From the NCBI RefSeq assembly GCF_020229735.1, contig NZ_CP083459.1, positions 248,001 through 312,000 of the forward strand: a stretch of DNA of 64,000 bases. The letters are read 5' to 3'. The first letter of the stretch is position 1, and each line of letters starts with the position of its first letter. Below, piece by piece: positions 8,846 to 17,496 of this stretch. The notes beneath the pieces are model-generated. The model saw nothing but the letters and a program-made list of their open reading frames with translations, was not told the origin of the DNA and ran no database searches. Source of the stretch: Deinococcus taeanensis (lineage in GTDB: Bacteria > Deinococcota > Deinococci > Deinococcales > Deinococcaceae). Made by a program: the position numbers and the translations under genes.

Positions 8846-9661
8846 ATGTGCCGGGTTCTCGAGGTGGGCATCAGCGGGTACTACGCTTCGCGGGGAAGGC
8901 CGGAGAGCAAGAGGATCACAAAAGACCGCGTGCTGATCGAGAAAATCAGGACCAGCTTCGAGGAAAGCCGGGGAACATACGGGGCGCTGCGCATCCAAGC
9001 CGACCTGAAGGCACAGGGAGAGCAGGTCAGTCGTCAGCGGATCAGGCGGCTCATGCGACAAGCCCTGCTTGTCGCACGTGGGAAACGGAAGTTCCGTACG
9101 ACGACCAAAACGAAATCTTCGCGTCCAGTCGCAGAAAACATTCTTGATCGGGCATTCACTGCGGATGCCCCGAACCAGAAGTGGGTCACGGATATGACGT
9201 ACCTACCCACCCGTGATGGCTGGTTGTACTTGGCAACGGTCATGGACCTGTACTCGAGGAAAATTGTCGGCTGGGCGCTGAATGAGCGACTTCAGACGCC
9301 GCTGGTCACAGCGGCGTTGGAGATGGCCGTAGCGCGTCGGAAACCACCAGGCGGACTCCTGCATCACTCGGATCGAGGGAGCCAGTATACGAGCGATGTG
9401 TACCAGCAGGCGCTGGACAGACTGCAGGCCGTTCAGAGTATGAGCGAGGCGGGGGATTGTTGGGATAATGCTGTCCAGGAAAGCTTTTTTGCGACATTGA
9501 AGACGGAGATGGGGCTTGGTGAAGCGCAGTGGGACCGTGCCCAGACACGGACAGAGGTGTTCGAGTGGATTGAAGTGTTCTATAACCGTCGCCGTCGTCA
9601 CTCGTCGTTGGGGTATCAGTCACCGACGGCCTTCGAGGAGCAGGCTTACATCCTGAACTGA
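8846..9661 (+). CDS. IS3-family transposase OrfB (DDE integrase)
   Basis: The frame is open from before the A6G signal, so the functional product is probably OrfAB; the ATG at 8846 gives a stand-alone OrfB of about 271 aa. An HTH_21 region (RGTYGALRIQADLKAQG) is followed by the integrase core with WVTDMTYL (D), LLHHSDRGSQY (D) and DNAVQESFFATLK (E). All three catalytic residues are present and the frame is intact. Confidence 0.9.
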   Translation: MCRVLEVGISGYYASRGRPESKRITKDRVLIEKIRTSFEESRGTYGALRIQADLKAQGEQVSRQRIRRLMRQALLVARGKRKFRTTTKTKSSRPVAENILDRAFTADAPNQKWVTDMTYLPTRDGWLYLATVMDLYSRKIVGWALNERLQTPLVTAALEMAVARRKPPGGLLHHSDRGSQYTSDVYQQALDRLQAVQSMSEAGDCWDNAVQESFFATLKTEMGLGEAQWDRAQTRTEVFEWIEVFYNRRRRHSSLGYQSPTAFEEQAYILN

Positions 9662-9684
9662 GGCTCCACCAAACCCTTGACAGA

Positions 9685-10035
9685 TCAATAATCGCGCCGC
9701 CGGGCCAGGGACCTAATCCCTCTGTTCAGATGGTGTACTTCCGTCCTCAAGCGTTCGATGTGCCGATTGAACAGTCGTGTCTGATGCTCCGGCGTGGGGT
9801 CACGCATAAACTCACGCAGATCCTCGAGAGGCACCTGGGCAAAGCGCAGGTTCTGCAACATTCGGGCCTGTTCCACCTGTGCTGGCGAGTAGTACCGGTA
9901 CCGGCTCTGCTCATCGATGTGGGCAGGTTTGAAAATGTCTTCCTCGTCGTAATACCGTAACGTTTTGACACTGATCTGGCTGATGCTGGCCAACTGCCCG
10001 ATGCTGAGCCGACCGTCGTTGCCTGCCTGCCTCAT
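9685..10035 (-). CDS. MerR-family regulator, possibly truncated
   Basis: The ATG at 10035 (AGGGGG upstream) opens a MerR HTH: LSIGQLASISQISVKTLRYY, DEEDIFKPAHIDEQSRYRYY, then a dimerisation helix. At 116 aa it lacks the effector-binding domain usual for BmrR-type members. Its stop codon is only 11 bp from an IS3 end, so the C-terminal domain was probably removed when the IS arrived. It could still bind DNA. Confidence 0.75.
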   Translation of the reverse strand: MRQAGNDGRLSIGQLASISQISVKTLRYYDEEDIFKPAHIDEQSRYRYYSPAQVEQARMLQNLRFAQVPLEDLREFMRDPTPEHQTRLFNRHIERLRTEVHHLNRGIRSLARRRDY

Positions 10036-10048
10036 ACCGCCCCCTGCC

Positions 10049-10342
10049 TTAGGATATCGGCTTCGACTGGCGCGAAAGCCATGACCATACGTCCTTGACA
10101 CAGGTGAACTGATACCTTGCGATGTAAGTTTTGACGGGGGTTTGTGTGTGCTGGAAGGCGTCGATGGCAGCACACTCGAGTAACAGCGCCTGGCGACGCA
10201 CCTGTGGAACGTACGAGAACCGCAGGGTTCTCGCCAGGTTTCCCCAGTTCGGCCCGGTCTTCGGTCTCGTTACAGGGGCATCCAGATCCTGGAAATGACA
10301 GAGAGAAAAGGCCAAGGTGGAGAGGCACCACCAGCGGAACAC
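10049..10342 (-). pseudogene. Possible transposase C-terminal fragment
   Basis: The minus-strand frame reads FRWWCLSTLAFSLCHFQDLD, then GPNWGNLARTLRF and RRQALLLECAAIDAFQ. This resembles the C-terminal tail of DDE/IS701-like transposases, but I am not certain. It overlaps the start of merR, so it is probably a non-functional remnant. Confidence 0.3.
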
Positions 10343-10379
10343 GCCCTGTTGGGCTTGCCCCGATATTGCGTAGCCGAAG

Positions 10380-11159
10380 TTAAGCGGCTGTAGCTTGGCG
10401 TTCGAACTCCAGGGGCGTCAAGTACCCAAGCGTTGAGTGACGACGCTGACGGTTATAGAAAACCTCGATGAATTCGAAGACCGCTTGACGGGCAACGTCC
10501 CGATTCTCAAAGGTGGTGTCCTCCAGCCGCTCCCTTTTCAGGGAGCTGAAAAAGCTTTCCACGACGGCATTGTCCCAGCAATCTCCCTTGCGACTCATAC
10601 TGCCCCTGGCCCGCATGCGGGCCAGTTTTGCCTGAAAGATCCCACTTGCGTATTGACTGCCCCTGTCGCTGTGATGAATGAGCCCAGGGGGCGGGCACCG
10701 GCGCTGGTCAGCCATCTGAAGGGCCGCCAGTGGCAAGGTGGCCGGCATCTGCGCAGCCATCGCGTAGCCCACTACAGCGCGCGAATGCAGGTCCAGCGTG
10801 ACGGCGAGATACAGCCAGCCTTCTTTTGTGTGGAGGTACGTCAGGTCCGAAGCCCACACCTGGTTGGGCTGCCGGACTGCGAACTGACGGTCCAGCAGGT
10901 TCGGGCGTACCGGGAGGGTGTGCGTGCTGTCCGTGGTGCGCACCCAACCGCGCTTTCCTTTCGCTCTCAAACCACGGACGCGCATCAGACGCGCCACCCG
11001 CTTGCGGGACACCCGAAGCTCGCCAGCCTGGAGCTCAGCGTGAATGCGTGGCGCACCATAACGTCGTTTGCTCCGTGCATGCACTTCCTGGATGCGCTGC
11101 TGGAGCAGCGCATCCTGTTGCTTCTGGTTGCAGAATGGCCTCCTGCTGCGCCAGCTCAC
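10380..11159 (-). pseudogene. IS3-family OrfB, element lacking orfA
   Basis: The integrase domain is complete: KRRYGAPRIHAELQAG, VWASDLTYLHTKEGWLYLAV (D), LIHHSDRGSQYASG (D), DNAVVESFFSSLKRE (E). No orfA or upstream terminal repeat can be found beyond about 11165. It is a different IS3 type from the other copies in this window. Without orfA it is probably immobile, although the OrfB frame is intact. Confidence 0.8.
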
Positions 11160-11185
11160 CTAAAAAGTCCATATGCTGACAGGGG

Positions 11186-11512
11186 ATGATTCAATTGGTC
11201 TCTGAGGACGCAACATTTACCGTTGAGATCCTGGCTCCGCATCTCGAATGGCATGCGCTCCATCTGTCGCCTGTCGACTTTTATGTATCCACTGACACGG
11301 CAAAATATTGCGGGACAGCATTCACCCTTGAGTCAATCAGCGCTTTGATGGATCGGTATGCCGCGTCAGGGGAGTGTGGTCACGGCCTATACTTTTGGGC
11401 TTCCAATCTCATTGTCCTTAAAGATTTTGAACTGGAAACCTTTCAAACAACGGGCCGGGAACTCATATCTACTGGGGAATTATCACAAGCGCTCTCGCAG
11501 CTCACGGAGTAA
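11186..11512 (+). CDS. Hypothetical protein (108 aa)
   Basis: Starts at an ATG with CAGGGG just upstream. The protein (IQLVSEDATFTVEILAPHLE...) is acidic with alternating beta-like and helical stretches and no signal or membrane segment. Its codon use is more AT-rich than its neighbours, which suggests acquisition from outside. No family recognised. It lies right beside a truncated IS3 end. Confidence 0.6.
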   Translation: MIQLVSEDATFTVEILAPHLEWHALHLSPVDFYVSTDTAKYCGTAFTLESISALMDRYAASGECGHGLYFWASNLIVLKDFELETFQTTGRELISTGELSQALSQLTE

Positions 11513-11674
11513 AGCTCTCGCCATCTGAGCGTCTATTTTCCGGATCACCTGTTGGCCAGGACGAACAATGGCCATGACGCTGCCAAGGCTGTCGAAACGT
11601 GCCGGAGCTGTCAGGGAGGAGGTCGTGCATGGTGACGCGGAGCGCTTACGGTCCTTCACCTCAGGGTAACGGTT

Positions 11675-12055
11675 GTGGTGTGGCACTGTGTGGGCTTTAA
11701 GAAGTACGCAGAAGCCCTGCAGGTCCGCCGGTTGGGAATGGTGATGGTGGCGAGCAGGGACAGCGAGCAGGTGAGTGCGCGCGCTACAGTGATCGGGATG
11801 CACGACCCGGACCTGGAGGAATACCGCTTGGCCGATGCGAAGAGCGGGCGGTACGCCGACTTCGGGTTGAAGACTCGCAACATCGGCTGGCTGTGGAGCG
11901 ACCTTCCGTTTGAGCAGGGTGCCGTCCCAGCGAATGTCACGAGGAAGCTGCGCGACGTCCTCAACATGGGGTCTTTCCGCAAGGAGGGCTGCCAGGTGCG
12001 CTACTCACGAACTGCGGTGCTGTGCATGCGGGCCACCCGAGGGAACAGACTATAG
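11675..12055 (+). CDS. Doubtful hypothetical ORF
   Basis: A 126-aa frame with some protein-like character (RLADAKSGRYADFGLKTRNIGWLW), but no ribosome binding site or family could be seen, and it overlaps the next gene by 34 bp. Between 11513 and this frame I see no other gene. It may be a gene fragment. Confidence 0.3.
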   Translation: MVWHCVGFKKYAEALQVRRLGMVMVASRDSEQVSARATVIGMHDPDLEEYRLADAKSGRYADFGLKTRNIGWLWSDLPFEQGAVPANVTRKLRDVLNMGSFRKEGCQVRYSRTAVLCMRATRGNRL

Positions 12056-12810
12056 ACGACGCTGAGCAGGACACACCCACGTTGGTCTCACCAGCGGCCG
12101 GCCTCCCTTCGCTGAGGACCTCTGGAACGCCAGCGCAGGTCCGCGACAGTCTGAACGGCGTGCAGGCCGTGAAGCTCAAGCATTACAACAGCACCCGGGC
12201 AGCCTTCTACAGTGACGTGAGGCTCACTGCGGTCATGGTTTTTGTCGGGTATGCCTTTCTCGGGTTGATGATCGTGGGGTTTCTGTCCTCCGTGCATCTG
12301 GAGATCGAACGCCCCTGGGGTTTAACCTTCCTCATCGCGATCGCCGTCGCCGGGACGCTGCATTACCTGTATGGCAAGGTGCTCCAGGCCCCCTATACCG
12401 CTGAAGAACGCTGGATCTGGCTGGATTTCGAGACCCGCGAGCTGTTGGAATTCACGAGACGAACAGGACGGATTCCGGCGTCCTGGACGACCCGCAAACG
12501 CTTCGATCGGCTGACGTTGAGCCTGGATTCGCCGTTCTGTGAAAACAGCAGTGACGAGCCCAGTTATGACGTATACCTGAGCCGCCGGGACGAGGAGGCA
12601 GAGAACACCTCCAGCGACTGGTACCGTCCCAGATTGCACAAGGAGCAGCACCTGTACTCCTCGGATTCCCTGGAGGACGCTCTGGAAGTCACGCTGTTCT
12701 ACCAACAGGTGATGGGTTGTCCTGCCTGGAACATTACTCAGTTTCCCGGCGTCCCTATCGAAGCGCAGGAAAAGGCGAAGGGGAGGAAGGCGGAACCACA
12801 CGCACAGTAG
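12022..12810 (+). CDS. Hypothetical membrane protein with C-terminal cytoplasmic domain
   Basis: After about 70 polar residues there are two adjacent hydrophobic helices (VMVFVGYAFLGLMIVGFL and LTFLIAIAVAGTLHYLYG), then a charged, soluble C-terminal half. The true start could be an internal codon around 12160. No family recognised; it looks like a two-helix anchor carrying a cytoplasmic domain. The following 246 bp show no gene. Confidence 0.6.
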   Translation: MHAGHPREQTIDDAEQDTPTLVSPAAGLPSLRTSGTPAQVRDSLNGVQAVKLKHYNSTRAAFYSDVRLTAVMVFVGYAFLGLMIVGFLSSVHLEIERPWGLTFLIAIAVAGTLHYLYGKVLQAPYTAEERWIWLDFETRELLEFTRRTGRIPASWTTRKRFDRLTLSLDSPFCENSSDEPSYDVYLSRRDEEAENTSSDWYRPRLHKEQHLYSSDSLEDALEVTLFYQQVMGCPAWNITQFPGVPIEAQEKAKGRKAEPHAQ

Positions 12811-13056
12811 CAACCTCAAGACCCGTTGCGCCGTTGAGGTCGCACAAGGATGCAGCGTGGAGGCACAAGGAACTTTTATGCACTGACGCTGAAGGGACTC
12901 ACGGCGCGCTTCAGGGCCGGGCGGCAGTGCACGTCAAGCTGAATATACTTTCTTCAACATTAAACGTTCCATACGACGCTCAGTCCTGAGGCTTCACCAC
13001 CAGCGGGACTCATTCTGTTCAGCATTTCACAGGCCGGCGCTGCGCAGCGGCCAGGT

Positions 13057-13884
13057 TCATCGCTGGGCCCCGCCCGCCTGATGCGGCCCTTCAGACCACA
13101 TGAGGCGCTCAATGACCTGCGCGACGCCTTCCTCATCGTTGGTCGCCGTCACCTCGTCCGCGACCCCCAGAACGTGCGGGTGCGCGTTGCCGACCGCGAC
13201 CCCATGACCGGCCCACTGCAGGAGATCGGCGTCGGCGGGCATATCGCCAAAGGCCACCACCGAGTGCTGGTCAATTCCATGCCGCCGGCACGCCTCCTGC
13301 GTCGCGCGGACCTTGGACGCGCGACCATCGGTCAGCTCCGCGAACCCGGTGGCCGAGCAGGTCACCGAGAGGCCCAGCGGCGGCGTCAGGGGTCCGAGCC
13401 GCTCACTCAGCTCCGGACCACTCCACCTGGGATGACGGACCATGATCTTGAGGGGGGCGGGTCCATCCGGCACCAGCCTGAAGGGCGCAGGCGCCTCGCT
13501 GCGAGGCGCCTGCGCCCCGTGCCGAAGCGCAGCATACCGGGGCTCGGCTCGCAGGTGCGTTCCCCACTCGGCCGCGAACGCGATCCCGGGCAGCTGCGCG
13601 CGGGCCGCCCCCATGAATGCCGTGACCGAGGGCCGTTCCAGCGGAGTGGAGGTCAGCACCGTTCCGTCGATGGCCACCACGACAGCGCCGTTGCAACACG
13701 CCGCCTCCGGCCAGCCCTCCTGCTGCGCCAGGGGAAGGACGGTCCGGGTGGGGCGGGCAGTGACGGGAAAAACAACCCAGTCCAGGCGCTGGGCCTGACC
13801 CAGAGCGGCGCGTGTTCGGCAGCCCAGAGTGCCGTCTGAACGCAGCAGCGTACCGTCCAGGTCCAGAGCCAGCAGTCGCCGCAT
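13057..13884 (-). CDS. HAD-superfamily (Cof-type) phosphatase
   Basis: Motif I is DLDGTLLRSDG at residues 8-18. Motif II includes PVTARP near residue 39, and motif IV is GDMPADADLL in the C-terminal third. The cap domain and 275-aa length match Cof/YbiV-type sugar-phosphate or pyridoxal-phosphate phosphatases. It is cytoplasmic with unknown substrate. It is transcribed away from the plus-strand pair at 13985, sharing the 100-bp intergenic region. Confidence 0.85.
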   Translation of the reverse strand: MRRLLALDLDGTLLRSDGTLGCRTRAALGQAQRLDWVVFPVTARPTRTVLPLAQQEGWPEAACCNGAVVVAIDGTVLTSTPLERPSVTAFMGAARAQLPGIAFAAEWGTHLRAEPRYAALRHGAQAPRSEAPAPFRLVPDGPAPLKIMVRHPRWSGPELSERLGPLTPPLGLSVTCSATGFAELTDGRASKVRATQEACRRHGIDQHSVVAFGDMPADADLLQWAGHGVAVGNAHPHVLGVADEVTATNDEEGVAQVIERLMWSEGPHQAGGAQR

Positions 13885-13942
13885 CGCATCCGACTGTACC
13901 GCACCTCAAGGCCCGCTGAATTGTTCCTCTGCTTTCGATATG

Positions 13943-13959
13943 TTACGCTAATTACGTAA
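13943..13959. promoter_or_regulatory. Possible operator upstream of the 98-aa gene
   Basis: An AT-rich inverted repeat (TTACG, 7-bp spacer, CGTAA) lies 25 bp before the start of the gene at 13985, between it and the HAD gene. No consensus is known to me. Confidence 0.25.
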
Positions 13960-13984
13960 AATCGAGTCAGTCTTAGGAGGAAGC

Positions 13985-14281
13985 ATGCTTTACCGCCATG
14001 GTGACGTTCTGATTCAACACGTTGTGCGTCTGCCTGACGCCCTGCCCCGCACCGGGACCACGCTCGCCCGTGGCGAGGTCACCGGGCACAGCCACCGCTT
14101 CCAGGATCCTGGCGCCGTGCAGCTGTACCAGGCTGGACTCGACACCTATGTCCGCGTGCTGGCCGACTCGGCGGACCTGATTCACGAAGAGCACCACACC
14201 ATTACGCTTCCTCGCGGGGACTACCGGGTCTGGATGCAGCGTGAGTACAGCCCGGAAGCGGTCCGCCGGGTGACCGACTGA
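13985..14281 (+). CDS. Conserved 98-aa protein, partner of the LPxxL/DUF6745-like protein
   Basis: A strong AGGAGG lies 6 bases before the ATG. The protein begins MLYRHGDVLIQHV, has a GEVTGHSHRF segment with several His residues, and ends EEHHTITLPRGDYRVWMQREYSP. I recall small bacterial proteins of this pattern (HEEH...L..G.YRV..QREY.P), without a known function. The spaced His and Glu residues could bind a metal (cupin-like). Its TGA overlaps the ATG of the next gene (TGATG), so the two are co-translated. The pair runs head-on into the STM4011-4015-like operon. Confidence 0.8.
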   Translation: MLYRHGDVLIQHVVRLPDALPRTGTTLARGEVTGHSHRFQDPGAVQLYQAGLDTYVRVLADSADLIHEEHHTITLPRGDYRVWMQREYSPEAVRRVTD

Positions 14282-15282
14282 TGACCGGGCGGATGCCGGC
14301 CAGCGAGGCCCGGGCCCGGCTGCTCCAGGGCCAGGTCAGTGGGCCACTTCAGTTCAAGGGGAAACTCGACCTCAGCGGCGAGACGGGCCTGAAGAGGCTC
14401 CCCGAAGGGCTCAGTGGCGACGTGCTCGATATCAGTGACACGGGCGTCACAGCCCTGCCGGAAACGATGCAGGTGGGCGAGCTGGTGGCCCGCAATCTGC
14501 CCGTCACCCGCCTGCCCCCCGGCGTCCAGGTCATGTTCCGCCTGACCCTGGACGGCTGCACGCACCTGAGTGAGTTGCCAGAAGACCTCTCAGTGGGTTC
14601 GCTCAACCTGCAGGACTGCCTGTCGCTCGAAGTCCTGCCTGAAGGGCTCGACGTCTGTTTTCTGAACGTGAGCCGCTGTGACGCCCTGAGCCGCTGGCCG
14701 GAGCAGGGCCGCGTCCGCTATGGCCACCTGAACGCCCGGGACTGCCTGAGCCTGCGCGCGTTGCCCCACTGGCTGACCCAGATCGCGCAGCTCGACGTGT
14801 CGGGCTGCCGCGGCATCACCGCCCTTCCACGGGGGCTGCGCATCAACGGCTGGCTGGACGTGGCCGGCAGCGGGCTCACGGCGCTGCCCCCCGAACAGCA
14901 GATCCCTCTGCGCTGGCGGGGCGTGCGGATTGACGCGCGCGTCGCGTTCGAGCCCGAGACGCTGACCGGCGCCGAAGTGCTGGCCCAGCCGAACACCGAG
15001 GTGCGGCGGGTGATGATGGAGCGCATGGGGTACGAGCGGTTCCTCAGTCAGGTGGGGGCCGAGGTGCTTGACCGGGACCGCGACGCGGGCGGCGAACGGA
15101 TCCTCGTCCGTGTGGCGCTGGACGGTGACGAGCCGTTCGTCGCCGTCAGTGTGGCGTGCCCGTCCACTGCCCGGCGCTACGTGCTGCGTGTGCCGCCCAC
15201 GGTGCGCACCGCCCACGCCGCCTCGGCCTGGCTGGCCGGCTTTGACGACCCGGCCCTGTACCACCCGGCTATCGAGGCATAA
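14281..15282 (+). CDS. LPxxL-repeat protein with C-terminal DUF6745-like domain
   Basis: Residues about 25-225 consist of roughly 20-residue repeats of the type LxVSxCxxLxxLPxxLxxx (for example LKRLPEGLSGDVLDISDTG, LSLRALPHWLTQIAQLDVSG), a leucine-rich-repeat-like solenoid. Residues about 230-333 (GAEVLAQPNTEVRRVMMERMGYERFL, then RRYVLRVPPTVRTAHAASAW) resemble the uncharacterised DUF6745 region. There is no signal peptide or membrane segment, so it is cytoplasmic and probably binds protein. Its stop overlaps the stop of the minus-strand radical SAM gene by 14 bp. Function unknown. Confidence 0.8.
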   Translation: MTGRMPASEARARLLQGQVSGPLQFKGKLDLSGETGLKRLPEGLSGDVLDISDTGVTALPETMQVGELVARNLPVTRLPPGVQVMFRLTLDGCTHLSELPEDLSVGSLNLQDCLSLEVLPEGLDVCFLNVSRCDALSRWPEQGRVRYGHLNARDCLSLRALPHWLTQIAQLDVSGCRGITALPRGLRINGWLDVAGSGLTALPPEQQIPLRWRGVRIDARVAFEPETLTGAEVLAQPNTEVRRVMMERMGYERFLSQVGAEVLDRDRDAGGERILVRVALDGDEPFVAVSVACPSTARRYVLRVPPTVRTAHAASAWLAGFDDPALYHPAIEA

Positions 15283-16189
15283 GCTGCGCCGCCCGCGCCA
15301 GGTACGCGCTGGGCTCGGCCCAGGCGGGCCCTTCCGGAATGCGGGCGAGGAGACCCGGGCCGTACATCTCCTCCGCCCCCAGCGCCGGGAGGTGCACGTA
15401 CCCGATATGACACTCGCAGGTCGGCCGGCTGCAGGGCCTCGGCCGCAGCAGCTCGGCCACCGGCTGCGCGTACAGGTTCCCCAGGGGCCGGGCAATGAAA
15501 TGGCAGCGGCGAACCGTGCCGTCCCCGTCCACGCTGATGGCGCTCTCCCCTGCCCCGCACGCCTGTCCGCGCGACGGGTAGCGGCGGGTGTTGACCTCAA
15601 AGAGTGGATCGACAGCCCTGAGCCGCGCGAGGTCCTCCGGGGTGTAGTAGCCCGGCCCGACCTTGAAGGCATTGACCCAGAGGTACACCTCCGGCCGCAG
15701 GGCCGAGCGCAGGGCCTCGATCTCCCCGAGGTGGCTGCGGCGACCCACCACGCCGACGCTGTAGCGCACGCCCAGGCGGTCGAGTTCGGCGCAGCGGCCC
15801 AGAAACCGTTCCCGCGTGACCTCGCCGGGATGATAGGTGGCCCAGAGCCCCACCTTGTCGCGCCCGGCGTCCTCCAGCCAGGCCAGGTGGCCACTCAGGT
15901 TCGTCTGAATGGCCACCTGCCGCAGCTGCGGCAGGTGACTCAGCCGGGTGACCGCCTCCTGATAGCGTGGCCGGACCAGCGCCTCGCCCCAGGGCGTGAA
16001 CAGCACCGACAGCGCACAGGCCTGATCGGCCGCCCAGGCCAGAAACCGCGCCAGGGCCTGCGCATCCGCCCGGTGCTCCTCGGGACTCTCGACATGCTTG
16101 GCGAACGGGCAGTACCCGCAGGCGTAGTTGCAGCTGCTCAGCGGGCCGCGGTACAACACGCTCAGGTGCTGGGGCCGGGCTACGCCCAC
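15269..16189 (-). CDS. STM4011-type radical SAM protein
   Basis: From the GTG at 16189 the protein reads VGVARPQHLSVLYRGPLSSC, giving a 306-aa product. The radical SAM cluster motif CNYACGYC is C20-C24-C27. A C-terminal Cys-rich region (GQACGAGESAISVDGDG..RRCHF, then RPTCECHIGYVHLP) could hold an auxiliary iron-sulfur cluster. It is the last gene of the minus-strand operon and overlaps the preceding radical SAM gene by 10 bp. The family name comes from memory of the curated STM4011 family; the substrate is unknown. Confidence 0.85.
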   Translation of the reverse strand: MGVARPQHLSVLYRGPLSSCNYACGYCPFAKHVESPEEHRADAQALARFLAWAADQACALSVLFTPWGEALVRPRYQEAVTRLSHLPQLRQVAIQTNLSGHLAWLEDAGRDKVGLWATYHPGEVTRERFLGRCAELDRLGVRYSVGVVGRRSHLGEIEALRSALRPEVYLWVNAFKVGPGYYTPEDLARLRAVDPLFEVNTRRYPSRGQACGAGESAISVDGDGTVRRCHFIARPLGNLYAQPVAELLRPRPCSRPTCECHIGYVHLPALGAEEMYGPGLLARIPEGPAWAEPSAYLARAAQLMPR

Positions 16190-17496
16190 TCGTAAGCCTC
16201 GCTGAGCCGGCGAATCTCGGGGGAATAGAGCCACGGCCCGAGGGCGTCGGAACACTCGAAGCCGCGGGCCGTCAGGACCAGGCCCTCCGTTTCCAGGGTC
16301 GCGAGACCGCCCTCGATCAGGTCTCTGAGCTGCGGAAAGTCCTGCCAGACGTCAGTGCCGAAGGTGGCCGTGTAGCCCTCTGGGGACAGCCCCTGGAAGT
16401 GCAGCAGCGACTGCAGAAGGTAGCGGCGCCGCTGCTCGTCCGTGGACAGGGCGATGCCGTGTGTGGCGAAGGCGAAGTCCTGCTCGGTCCGCCCGGCGTA
16501 GTCCTGAAGAATCCCACGCACGCCACGCGCACCGACGGCGTACTCGCTGGAGTAGTGCAGCGTGCGCGTGTACGACCGGGCGCCGCACCCGAGCCCCACC
16601 ATGCCGTCGAGTTGACAGGTGTATTCCGGCTCGGACAGCAGCGGCAGACTGGCCTTCTGAAAGCGGCGCATGGAGGTCTGCAGGTAGCCGTGAGACCGCA
16701 GGTAGTCGCGGCCCAGACGGTAGAGCTCCAGGCGCTCGTCGTCCCAGGTGCGCCCCAGGCGACCGATTCCAGTCAGAGGCCGAACATACAGGGGATACAG
16801 GAACAGTTCCTCGGGCGACCAGCGCAGGGCTTGTTCCAGGGAGTGCAGCCAGGTCTGCGGCGTCTGATGCGCCAGGCCGTAGATCAGGTCGAGGTTGAGC
16901 CCGGGAAGCCCCGCGGCGCGGATCTGGTCCAGGGCCTCGTGGACCTGCACGGTGCGCTGGCTCCGGCCGACACTCCGCACCTCCGCTTCAACAAAACTCT
17001 GCACGCCGATGCTGACCCGGCTCACGCCCCGCTCGGCCAGCACCTGCATCCGGTCGGCGGTAGCAGTGGCTGGGGACGTTTCGACACTGGTGGGCAGCGC
17101 CGAGGGCCGGGCCTCAAAGGTGCCCGCCAGCAGGTCGAAGAGTCGTTCGAGTTCACCGGCCGAGAGGTAGGTGGGGGTTCCGCCGCCCAGCGCCATTCTT
17201 GAGAAGCTCGCCTCTCCTAAGGCACCCTGTACGGCCCGGGCCTGCCGGGTGACGGCGTCGAGGAACGCGGTCTCCAGGGCCTGAGGTGCGCCCACCGTCG
17301 TGAACAGGTTGCAAAAGCCGCAGCGCATCTCGCAGAACGGCACGTGCAGGTAGAGGAACAGCGCGCGGCGGTCCTCGTGCGCCCACGCGTCACGCAGGGC
17401 CACCGGCATCTCAAAACGCCGGTAGGCTGTCTTGTGCGGGTAGCCGTAGGTGTAGGCCTGGTAGGGCCCGCCGCGCAGGACGTCGGGGAGCCTCAT
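16180..17496 (-). CDS. STM4012-type radical SAM protein (HemN-like)
   Basis: A 438-aa protein starting at the ATG that overlaps the upstream TGA (ATGA). The cluster motif CEMRCGFC lies at residues 55-62, followed by MALGGGTPTYLS and VSIGVQSF, which are typical of the HemN/coproporphyrinogen-oxidase branch of radical SAM enzymes. The rest of the operon has no haem genes, so it more likely modifies another substrate. It has a C-terminal winged-helix-like region as in HemN. It is translationally coupled to both neighbours. Confidence 0.88.
   Translation of the reverse strand: MRLPDVLRGGPYQAYTYGYPHKTAYRRFEMPVALRDAWAHEDRRALFLYLHVPFCEMRCGFCNLFTTVGAPQALETAFLDAVTRQARAVQGALGEASFSRMALGGGTPTYLSAGELERLFDLLAGTFEARPSALPTSVETSPATATADRMQVLAERGVSRVSIGVQSFVEAEVRSVGRSQRTVQVHEALDQIRAAGLPGLNLDLIYGLAHQTPQTWLHSLEQALRWSPEELFLYPLYVRPLTGIGRLGRTWDDERLELYRLGRDYLRSHGYLQTSMRRFQKASLPLLSEPEYTCQLDGMVGLGCGARSYTRTLHYSSEYAVGARGVRGILQDYAGRTEQDFAFATHGIALSTDEQRRRYLLQSLLHFQGLSPEGYTATFGTDVWQDFPQLRDLIEGGLATLETEGLVLTARGFECSDALGPWLYSPEIRRLSEAYEWA

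Larger units (their letters stand above)
8445..9674 (+). mobile_element. IS3-family insertion sequence with A6G frameshift signal
   Basis: The ends are inverted repeats: left GTTTGGTGGAG, right CTCCACCAAAC, with further matching to AGTTCAG. The element encodes orfA and orfB joined by an AAAAAAG slippery site at 8763-8769. No clear target duplication flanks it. It truncates the lipoprotein gene on its left and abuts the end of a short merR gene on its right, which suggests an associated deletion. Confidence 0.85.

Noticed and set aside
8445..9674. Target duplication at the second IS3 element
   Set aside because: Left and right flanks (GAG or AGA versus CCC or CCT) do not match in any sensible alignment of the ends.
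14590..15894. 434-aa minus-strand open frame
   Set aside because: Arg/Gly/Pro-rich shadow of the LPxxL gene and the radical SAM gene; no domain, no start signal.
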